The notes beneath the pieces are model-generated. The model ran no database searches and was not told the origin of the DNA. It saw only the letters and a program-made list of their open reading frames with translations. A program made the position numbers and the translations under genes. Of a stretch of DNA of 6,417 nucleotides, positions 1 to 5,503 are shown piece after piece; the stretch's first letter is position 1; every line of letters begins with the position of its first letter. Source of the stretch: Acidobacteriaceae bacterium (GTDB lineage Bacteria > Acidobacteriota > Terriglobia > Bryobacterales > Bryobacteraceae). The stretch spans positions 1-6,417 of the forward strand of contig JAFAQG010001059.1 in assembly GCA_019246575.1 (NCBI GenBank), written 5' to 3'.

Positions 1-693
1 GATGCCGATAGCTCCGCCGCGATATCCTGTCAACCAGCCGCCAACGCGCTTTTTTGGTTCCGGCTGCGCGCTCCCCATCAGCTGCAACTCAAACGCACGC
101 ACGATCGGCCCTACATACCGGAACGGCTGGACGCGACGGAAGCGGCCTCGCAGCACATTCAATATGCGACCGATCGGCGTGACGGCCCACTCCTGTAACT
201 GCCGCGGCCGCGGCACCTCGATGGCGAAGTACATCGAACCATGCGGGCTCAAAGCGGAGGCGAGGCGATCGATCATTGCCGGTGTGACTTCGCCGACAGT
301 GAGGCCGGACACCGCGATTGCATCGTAAGTGTTTTTCGGCGGCGTCAGTTCGTGAGAAACGGCGATGTTTGTTTGCCCGAGATACTCGAAGCGCGCACGA
401 ACGGCATCGACCAGATACACGTCCGGATACACGGCATCGACATGATCGAAATCGCGAGCGAGCGATAGCGCAACGGACCCGCAGCCGCGTTCAATGACAA
501 GCGCGCGTTCGCGGTGCTCGTACGACAGCAGTCCCTTCCACGCGGCTTGTCGGGGAGACAAGTCCGTGCTGACCTTATACCCGAGCTCGAGCGTCTGCTG
601 GGCGAAGGACTCAAGGCCGGCGGGCCACCCACGCGCCTCGATGTGACGGGGCAGCTCGGAATAATCCGGCAATGTGCATCGCGGTTCCTGCAT
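1..693 (-). CDS. Methyltransferase-like protein with degenerate SAM motif, C-terminus beyond window
   Basis: An open frame runs from ATG 693 to the left edge with no stop, giving 231 visible residues. The layout follows a class I SAM-methyltransferase Rossmann fold: strand 1 and motif I RALVIERGCGSVALSLA (63-79), strand 2 HVDAVYPD (84-91), a helix VDAVRARFEYLG (95-106), strand 4 NTYDAIAVSG (121-130) and HGSMYFAIEVPRP (151-163). Two expected features are altered: the third glycine of GxGxG is V74 (G70, G72, V74), and the acidic residue ending strand 2 is Y89. Residues 160-231 are rich in Arg and Pro. The function may be a diverged or inactive methyltransferase. It starts 3 nt after the membrane GT2 stop, in the same frame (TAG, CGA, ATG). 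The ribosome site is weak: AAGG (708-711) lies 14 nt away. Coding is likely given codon pattern and packing; the family is less sure. Confidence 0.75.
   Translation of the reverse strand, partial: MQEPRCTLPDYSELPRHIEARGWPAGLESFAQQTLELGYKVSTDLSPRQAAWKGLLSYEHRERALVIERGCGSVALSLARDFDHVDAVYPDVYLVDAVRARFEYLGQTNIAVSHELTPPKNTYDAIAVSGLTVGEVTPAMIDRLASALSPHGSMYFAIEVPRPRQLQEWAVTPIGRILNVLRGRFRRVQPFRYVGPIVRAFELQLMGSAQPEPKKRVGGWLTGYRGGAIGI
200..215. repeat. 16-bp perfect palindrome inside the methyltransferase-like gene
   Basis: TGCCGCGGCCGCGGCA reads the same on both strands; the bases at 199 and 216 no longer pair. It encodes the Pro-Arg-Pro-Arg stretch at residues 161-164 of the left-edge gene through alternating CCG and CGG codons. 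There is no spacer loop and no following T-run, so it is not a terminator. It is most simply a by-product of GC-rich codons. Confidence 0.5.
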
Positions 694-696
694 TCG

Positions 697-1845
697 CTAA
701 CGTTGCGCCTTTCTCCATTGCGGACTCTGGCCGATGGTAAGGTATCGTGCACAGCCATAGAGCGCAGCCGTATTCATGACCGAGAAGTACCAAGGGAAGT
801 AGACGAGGCCGGCGCGTTTTTTGGGCAGCGCGCTGCCGACCACTGCAAGCAGGTAAAACAGAACCTGGGCCCAGAACGCAACCCGATAAAAGAGGTCGTT
901 CAAAACCGCGCTCGACAGGAACACGCCAAGGATAAAGAACGGAATGAGCCAGCGCGTCAGCTTGTGAGAAAAGAACTGCCAGGCAAACCAGCGGCGTGGA
1001 TCAAGCAGCAGTTGTTTAAAACAGGAGACGATTTGAAAACCAGCGGAGGCGTAGCGAACTTTCAGGTGGAATTCATCTTTGAGCGTATGGGAGGCAAACT
1101 CGGCCGACGTTGCTTCGGGCTCGTATACGACCCGGTAGCCGGCGGAGACGAGCTGCATCGTGAGATACATGTCGTCATGAACGATAGGCCGCGGAATGGG
1201 GTGAAACAGATTCCGCCGCACAGCAAAGATTTCTCCATCCGCCGTGACAATTGACCCGACCGCGCTTTCGGCCTGCTTGAGCCGCGATTCGTAATCCCAA
1301 TATGCCGTTTCGCCCTTGCTGGCTTCGCGATTGTTGTCGGCCAGGACGATCTTGCGTCCGGAGACGCCGCCGACCTCAGGATCCGCAAAATTGCGAATCA
1401 TGAGGCGGACAGTGTTGGGTCGGTAAAAGGTATTCGCATCGGAGAAGAACAAAATGTCCGAATTCGTTTCGGCAGCGGCGCGATTCAGCGCCTGCGTTTT
1501 GCCCTGGCGGGCAGGTTTATAAAGGACGCGGACGCCGCGCTCGCGATAGGATTCGGCGATTCGCACCGTTTGATCGGTCGATCCATCGGCGATGACAATG
1601 ATGTCCAGCTTCTCGCGTGGCCATAAGAGCGCGAGCGTGTTCTCCAGCTTGTCCGCGATGGTTTTTTCTTCGTTATATGCCGCGATGATGAACGCGACCG
1701 AGGGCTCAATCCAGCCCTTGCGAACCGGGCGCGGCTGCACGCGCGCGAGCACTCGCATCAGGAGCGGATAGCCGAAATAGCTATATGCAACGACGAGAGC
1801 GCAGATCCAGAAGGCGATGGGAGCGAGTTGTGTAACGAATGTCAA
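697..1845 (-). CDS. Membrane-anchored GT2 glycosyltransferase (COG1215-like)
   Basis: Predicted 382-residue integral membrane glycosyltransferase related to the cellulose/poly-GlcNAc synthase group, with its catalytic domain on the cytoplasmic side. One hydrophobic segment (about 7-30) precedes the GT-A domain. Two or three more follow (about 299-316, 322-341 and 348-366). Catalytic signatures are AAYNEE (55-60), IADGSTD (85-91), a DXD-position FSDAN (134-138), TADGEIFAVRR (201-211) and HDDMYLTM (223-230) where EDD is classical. The QxxRW motif of processive synthases is absent; the equivalent stretch is VRYASAGFQ (263-271), then QFFSHKLTRWLIP (290-302), as in a known subgroup of this family. 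It may therefore add one sugar rather than polymerise. The start is TTG at 1845, supported by AGGAAG (1855-1860) 9 nt upstream and a TTGA overlap with the previous stop. It ends with TAG at 697-699. Confidence 0.9.
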   Translation of the reverse strand: MTFVTQLAPIAFWICALVVAYSYFGYPLLMRVLARVQPRPVRKGWIEPSVAFIIAAYNEEKTIADKLENTLALLWPREKLDIIVIADGSTDQTVRIAESYRERGVRVLYKPARQGKTQALNRAAAETNSDILFFSDANTFYRPNTVRLMIRNFADPEVGGVSGRKIVLADNNREASKGETAYWDYESRLKQAESAVGSIVTADGEIFAVRRNLFHPIPRPIVHDDMYLTMQLVSAGYRVVYEPEATSAEFASHTLKDEFHLKVRYASAGFQIVSCFKQLLLDPRRWFAWQFFSHKLTRWLIPFFILGVFLSSAVLNDLFYRVAFWAQVLFYLLAVVGSALPKKRAGLVYFPWYFSVMNTAALYGCARYLTIGQSPQWRKAQR

Positions 1846-3041
1846 GCTGCAATTCTTCCTTTTGACGTTTGTTGTGCGATAGCGAACACGCGATTGGCGT
1901 TTGCTTCCCAGGTGCGATGTTCGAGAACGAAGCGTTGGGCGCGACCGCCTAGCTGCGATCGCAATGCCGGATCGTCGACGAGACGCCGTAGTGTTGCGGT
2001 GAGCGACCCGGCGTTGCCGGGCGGAACAGTGATGCCGGTTTCGCCGTCGCTAATGACGTCACGGATCGGTGGTAGATCGGGCGCGATGACGGCCTTCCCG
2101 AGCGCCATGAACTCGAACAGAACCATCGGGGAACCGTAGGGGTTCGAATCCGGTAGAACACAGATGTCCATCGCGTCGATGTAATGTGGAACTTCGTCGC
2201 GCGGGACAGCGCCCGTCAGGATGACGCGATCTTCAAGCCGGAGCTGCTCGACGCGGGCGCGCAATTCGGGAGCTACCGGACCGTCTCCGACCAACAGAAG
2301 CCGGAGTTTCGGATTCGTTTTCGCGAGCTCGTGGATGGCATCGATCAGCAGATCGAGACGATCCCAGTGGTCGAACCACCCGACGAAACCTGCAACCGTT
2401 GCCGAACCGAGACCCCGTTCGCGGCGCACCTCGTTGCGCGAGCCGTTCAAATGAAAGCGCCGGCGATCGATGGCATTCGGCATCAGGTGTACGGTTTCGG
2501 GTTTTGCTCCGCGCCGGATGACTTCGTCACGCAGAAAACTCGAGACGACAAAGATAGCGTCGGCGCGGCGGAACACGATTCGTTCCACGCGTTTTGCAAT
2601 ACCGACTAACATCTGTTTGCGCGCGCGCTCGATGCCGGCGATTTCGTTTACCTCGAGCAGAACCGGTAAACGGAAGAGGCGCGCCGTGAGGACTCCGAGA
2701 AAAAGAAAAAATGCATACCGCTCGTAGTAAACGTCGGGGCGCTTGCGGCGAATCACGGCTGCGAGTGCCACCGAGGCATACAGGTTGTACGCAAGCTCGG
2801 CCATTTCGAAGATCACCTGCGGTGCGCTGTTGCTGATCCAGTGCCAGACGGCGCTGAAGCCGCGACCACGCGATGCGCCTTTATCGAGCGGCACGTGCCC
2901 GGCGGTTTTACGCGGATCGACACGCGGCGGCGACACAATGGTGACCGTATGGCCGGCTCGCTCGAGCGGATCGACGAGCGCCATGATGTGATTCCCTTCC
3001 GCTCCGCGCCCGGCGGTCCGATGGTGATACAGGAAATGCAT
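1842..3041 (-). CDS. GT4 family glycosyltransferase
   Basis: Predicted retaining GT-B glycosyltransferase of 399 residues, a normal full length. The N-terminal domain begins MHFLYHHRTAGRGAEGNHI, typical of GT4 enzymes from exopolysaccharide clusters, with the glycine-rich acceptor loop and YYERYAFF (105-112). The donor domain has VAGFVGWFDHWDRLDLL (216-232), LLLVGDGPVAPELR (248-261), LTGAVPRDEVPHYI (275-288) and NPYGSPMVLFEFMALGKAVIAP (300-321). In the EX7E signature only the second glutamate (E310) is present. The first position is Y302, which appears to be a subgroup trait of NPYGSP-type enzymes rather than damage. GETGITVPPG (333-342) follows. ATG 3041 is preferred: GGAG (3053-3056) lies 11 nt upstream and homologous sequence starts here. 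A TTG at 3050 that overlaps the previous stop sits only 2 nt from that site. The gene ends in TGA sharing TTGA with the next start. Confidence 0.92.
   Translation of the reverse strand: MHFLYHHRTAGRGAEGNHIMALVDPLERAGHTVTIVSPPRVDPRKTAGHVPLDKGASRGRGFSAVWHWISNSAPQVIFEMAELAYNLYASVALAAVIRRKRPDVYYERYAFFLFLGVLTARLFRLPVLLEVNEIAGIERARKQMLVGIAKRVERIVFRRADAIFVVSSFLRDEVIRRGAKPETVHLMPNAIDRRRFHLNGSRNEVRRERGLGSATVAGFVGWFDHWDRLDLLIDAIHELAKTNPKLRLLLVGDGPVAPELRARVEQLRLEDRVILTGAVPRDEVPHYIDAMDICVLPDSNPYGSPMVLFEFMALGKAVIAPDLPPIRDVISDGETGITVPPGNAGSLTATLRRLVDDPALRSQLGGRAQRFVLEHRTWEANANRVFAIAQQTSKGRIAA
1855..1860 (-). promoter_or_regulatory. Shine-Dalgarno site supporting a TTG start
   Basis: AGGAAG on the minus strand (AAAAGGAAG including the upstream bases), 9 nt before the TTG at 1845. 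It is the main evidence that the membrane GT2 starts at TTG. The product then begins a short distance before its first hydrophobic segment. Confidence 0.65.
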
Positions 3042-3046
3042 ACGGG

Positions 3047-3991
3047 TCAACGCTCCGCACCGACGGCAGAGCGTCCAATTCGGTACAGCGAACGAATGAT
3101 GAGGAGTCCTGTTTTGCTGGAAACTCCGCCCGTGTGCGGAAGGCTGTACGCGATCGCTTTCGAGTAATTGCCCTGATCGAGCGCCTCCTCGCCGGCTTCG
3201 ATGTAGGCGTGCCGGATCATTTTTGTGCGGTAGCGAGGCCAGTTGATCGGCGGCCATTCGCGAGGCGCAAACCGGATCATGTCATCGAGTTTCTTGACGA
3301 TCCGGAGGCGATCCTGCCACATCCTTTCGCCATTTCTGGAGATGCTGGCGGCGTGCACGCGATAGATCGCGAGCGCCTCATCCACATAATGGAACCGGCA
3401 GCCATGCAGCAGGAGGCGGAGGCACAATTCTTTGTCTTCGGTGCCGTTGAATTGGCCGTCATATAAGCCGGCGCGGTCCAGATAAACGCGCCGGACTGCC
3501 GTAGTGATATTGGGGACGACATTGTTCTTCAACATGCGAACGAACAAAGCGTGGGGGTCGAGGCCGACAAGCGACCGGAGGGTACCGGGCCGATATGGGA
3601 TCAGTTTGCCGTCGCGAAGACGATCCGTAGGTGCATAGACAGCGCCGACATCGGGATGTTTTTCGAAAATCGCGACCTGCGTTTCGAGTTTATGGGAGTG
3701 CCATACGTCGTCGGAATCGAGCAGCGCCACATATGGTGAGCTCGACGCCAGAATACCGTTATTTCTCGCGGCTGCTACTCCTGCGTTGTTCTGCCGTAGA
3801 TAGACGATGCGGGCGTCGTTCAGTTCCGTGAGCAGCGATTCGAGCGCGCGAGTGCTCGAGTCCGTAGACCCGTCATTGATGACATACGCTTTCCAATGCG
3901 CGTAAGTTTGCGCAACCACGCTTTGAAGCGCAGCGCGAGTGTATTCAATATTTGTGTTGTAGAACGGAATGATTACATCGAAGGTGCTCAT
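3047..3991 (-). CDS. GT2 family glycosyltransferase (soluble, GT-A fold)
   Basis: Predicted inverting glycosyltransferase of 314 residues, cytoplasmic or peripheral to the membrane, adding one sugar to the glycan under assembly. The GT-A core shows DVIIPFYN (5-12), INDGSTDSS (38-46) with nucleotide-binding D40, NAGVAAARNNGI (69-80), and the metal-binding DXD region LLDSDD (90-95). An ED-type motif TEDKELCLRL (184-193) is likely to hold the catalytic base. After the core, residues about 259-300 (AYIEAGEEALDQGNYSKAIA) look like one TPR-like helical pair, a common tail in GT2 proteins of polysaccharide clusters. There are no transmembrane segments. The ATG at 3991 overlaps the upstream TGA in ATGA, with GGAGG (4004-4008) 12 nt before it. 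TGA at 3047-3049 ends the gene 5 nt before the next start. Donor and acceptor are unknown. Confidence 0.92.
   Translation of the reverse strand: MSTFDVIIPFYNTNIEYTRAALQSVVAQTYAHWKAYVINDGSTDSSTRALESLLTELNDARIVYLRQNNAGVAAARNNGILASSSPYVALLDSDDVWHSHKLETQVAIFEKHPDVGAVYAPTDRLRDGKLIPYRPGTLRSLVGLDPHALFVRMLKNNVVPNITTAVRRVYLDRAGLYDGQFNGTEDKELCLRLLLHGCRFHYVDEALAIYRVHAASISRNGERMWQDRLRIVKKLDDMIRFAPREWPPINWPRYRTKMIRHAYIEAGEEALDQGNYSKAIAYSLPHTGGVSSKTGLLIIRSLYRIGRSAVGAER
3053..3056 (-). promoter_or_regulatory. Shine-Dalgarno site of the second GT4 gene
   Basis: GGAG on the minus strand, 11 nt before the ATG at 3041. It decides against the in-frame TTG at 3050, which would begin only 2 nt after it. Confidence 0.55.
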
Positions 3992-4692
3992 GCGCGTCGC
4001 GCACCTCCAATGAGTGCCGAAACCGGCACGAGCGGACCCTTTGCCGCAACAGCGTGTTCTATCACCTGGGGCAGAGCCGCAAATGCGGCTTCATTATTGC
4101 CGTGATACAAAACGATGTCGCCGCACGCGATGCGCGTGGCATCGAGTTTAGCGACAATATCTTGCGGGTGATGCGCGCGGAAATCCTTCACGTCGATGCT
4201 CCACATTGCAATCGACAGTCCTTTACTCCATGCCGAGGCAAGAGACGCGGCGCAGAGTTTTCCCTTGGGAGGACGAAACCATTTGCAGCGGCGGCCAGTG
4301 GTTTTCTCGAGTACCGATTGCGTGCGATCGACTTCGTCGATAGCGTCGCGGATACTTAGTCCATCGAAATCCGGATGGCTGAAGGAATGATTTCCGATTT
4401 CATGGCCTTCCTGGAGAATTCGTCGCACCACTGTCTCGTTTCCCGCGATTCGCTGGCCCACGAGGAAGAAGGTGGCGCGCGCGTCGAAGCGTTTCAAGAC
4501 GTCGAGAATGCCGGGCGTGTACTCATCGGGACCATCATCGAAGGTGAGAGCCACGGCCGAATGTGCGCGCGACCGCCAGGCGATGAGTTTTTCCGGCAAG
4601 CAGCGCAGAGCGCTTTTCGCCACTTCCTTCCACGCGGTCCGTGAATCGTCGAGGCCTCGCGCTAGCGCCGCTTCAGGACTATTGCAGCGCAT
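3988..4692 (-). CDS. Polysaccharide deacetylase, NodB/CE4 family
   Basis: Predicted metal-dependent deacetylase that removes acetyl groups from amino sugars or other acetylated sugars. From the ATG at 4692 it has 234 residues, close to a bare catalytic domain. CE4 motifs occur in order: TFDDGP (50-55, with base D52 and metal ligand D53), NHSFSHP (101-107, metal ligands H102 and H106), FRPPKG (139-144, the RxPxG motif with Lys where Tyr or Phe is common), WSIDVKD (164-170) and LYH (195-197). No signal peptide or membrane helix is visible, so it may act in the cytoplasm on a lipid-linked precursor; that is inference. The start overlaps the methyltransferase by 14 bp and has only a weak upstream GGCGG, so coupled translation is likely. 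An ATG at 4947 would extend the frame through the methyltransferase gene, but the added sequence resembles nothing in this family. The stop overlaps the next gene as ATGA. Confidence 0.92.
   Translation of the reverse strand: MRCNSPEAALARGLDDSRTAWKEVAKSALRCLPEKLIAWRSRAHSAVALTFDDGPDEYTPGILDVLKRFDARATFFLVGQRIAGNETVVRRILQEGHEIGNHSFSHPDFDGLSIRDAIDEVDRTQSVLEKTTGRRCKWFRPPKGKLCAASLASAWSKGLSIAMWSIDVKDFRAHHPQDIVAKLDATRIACGDIVLYHGNNEAAFAALPQVIEHAVAAKGPLVPVSALIGGARRA
4004..4008 (-). promoter_or_regulatory. Shine-Dalgarno site of the soluble GT2 gene
   Basis: GGAGG on the minus strand, 12 nt before the ATG at 3991 and within the deacetylase coding sequence. Together with the ATGA stop/start overlap it suggests both its own ribosome entry and coupling to the gene upstream. 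Confidence 0.65.
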
Positions 4693-5503
4693 GATGATCC
4701 GCGCGCCGCCTAGCAACGATAAACTGCCACGGCATAAGGGGTTCAATACACCGCGCAATTGCAGCAGGAATCGGGCGTCCATACCGTCGTTGAAACTTAT
4801 CGACCACGCGAGCCGGTTGCGAGTGCACATCGCAGCAATCAAGCTGCCGATGAATCCACGAGCGGGTCGACGCCCAGGGGTAGCCGGGCCGACGCAGCCA
4901 GTTCTGAAACGGACGGCCGGTATGGAGCTCGCGTGGATAGAATGCATTCGGCGTCGTGATCACAATTCGGCCGCCGGCGCAGACTACACGTTGCATTTCG
5001 GCGAGAAACTGTTTCCGGTTGTTTCCCTGAGTGATGAACTCGATCACGGACGTGCAGGCGACAAGGTCAAAGGATCCGCCTGTGAAAGGAAATGGCTGAT
5101 GCGCCGGAACAGTCCGGAGGTTGACGCGATCCGACAGTCCATAACCTGCAATTCTGATTCGGCCTGCTTCGATCGAGCTGGGATCGGTATCGAAAGCCTC
5201 GACCTGTGCCGCGGGGAAAGCCAAGGCGAGAGCAACGGACAGGGCGCCCGTGCCGCAACCCACGTCCAAGATGCGCCGCGGGGACATATCTGGGATGTAT
5301 CTGCAGATGTTGCGCGAATGGCACTCGGCGCGTTCGATTTCGTTGCGGACGAGGCGGCTGTCCCTATCGCTGGCCTGGGCATAGCCTATGCATTCCGGCG
5401 CGTCATGGATATCCTGACTGCCGGCGCCGGCGGTTATCAATGCAATAAATTGCGATAGGAACGGTTCTTCGAATGTAGTTTCTAAGCGGCCAAGCTGCGG
5501 CAT
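4679..5503 (-). CDS. Class I SAM-dependent methyltransferase
   Basis: Predicted S-adenosylmethionine-dependent methyltransferase of 274 residues. In this context it probably modifies a sugar or lipid carrier, but the substrate is not shown by sequence. The Rossmann core is clear: motif I DVGCGTGAL (80-88), the acidic end of strand 2 around VEAFDTDP (101-108), motif 4 FDLVACTSVIEF (145-156) and GGRIVITTPN (177-186). A C-terminal extension, about 187-274, contains FYPRELHTGRPF. The ATG at 5503 was chosen because AGGAG (5515-5519) lies 11 nt upstream and the product begins at a sensible distance before the core. The frame stays open far upstream inside the glycosyltransferase gene, but that sequence looks like a shadow frame. 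The start lies 22 bp inside the preceding gene. Its TAG at 4679-4681 lies 14 bp into the deacetylase gene. No signal peptide or membrane segment, so cytoplasmic. Confidence 0.9.
   Translation of the reverse strand: MPQLGRLETTFEEPFLSQFIALITAGAGSQDIHDAPECIGYAQASDRDSRLVRNEIERAECHSRNICRYIPDMSPRRILDVGCGTGALSVALALAFPAAQVEAFDTDPSSIEAGRIRIAGYGLSDRVNLRTVPAHQPFPFTGGSFDLVACTSVIEFITQGNNRKQFLAEMQRVVCAGGRIVITTPNAFYPRELHTGRPFQNWLRRPGYPWASTRSWIHRQLDCCDVHSQPARVVDKFQRRYGRPIPAAIARCIEPLMPWQFIVARRRADHHALQ

Noticed and set aside
345..758. A 137-codon minus-strand frame across the GT2/methyltransferase-like junction
   Set aside because: It is out of frame with both neighbouring genes, rich in Ser, Arg and Pro, and without a domain; the overlapping frame has methyltransferase-like structure instead.
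514..1254. A 246-codon open frame on the plus strand near the left end
   Set aside because: It is antisense to the membrane GT2 and methyltransferase-like genes and shows no family motif. It would be the only plus-strand gene in a tight minus-strand operon.
2110..2142. Loss of the first glutamate of EX7E in the second GT4 as a sign of inactivation
   Set aside because: The surrounding NPYGSPMVLFEFMALG sequence is a coherent subgroup form and the rest of the donor domain is intact, so this looks like a family trait.
3042..3257. Upstream extension of the second GT4 protein to 471 residues
   Set aside because: The extra residues are a shadow of the soluble GT2 C-terminus. The recognisable GT4 N-terminus begins at ATG 3041 with GGAG 11 nt upstream.
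4693..4947. Upstream extension of the deacetylase to 319 residues
   Set aside because: The added 85 residues overlap the C-terminal part of the methyltransferase gene and contain no signal peptide or CE4 feature. The ATG at 4692 gives a normal catalytic-domain length.
4472..5458. A 328-codon open frame on the plus strand, antisense to the methyltransferase and deacetylase
   Set aside because: It lies opposite two genes with clear catalytic motifs. Its product shows no recognisable domain and is Arg- and Ala-rich, as GC-rich antisense frames are.
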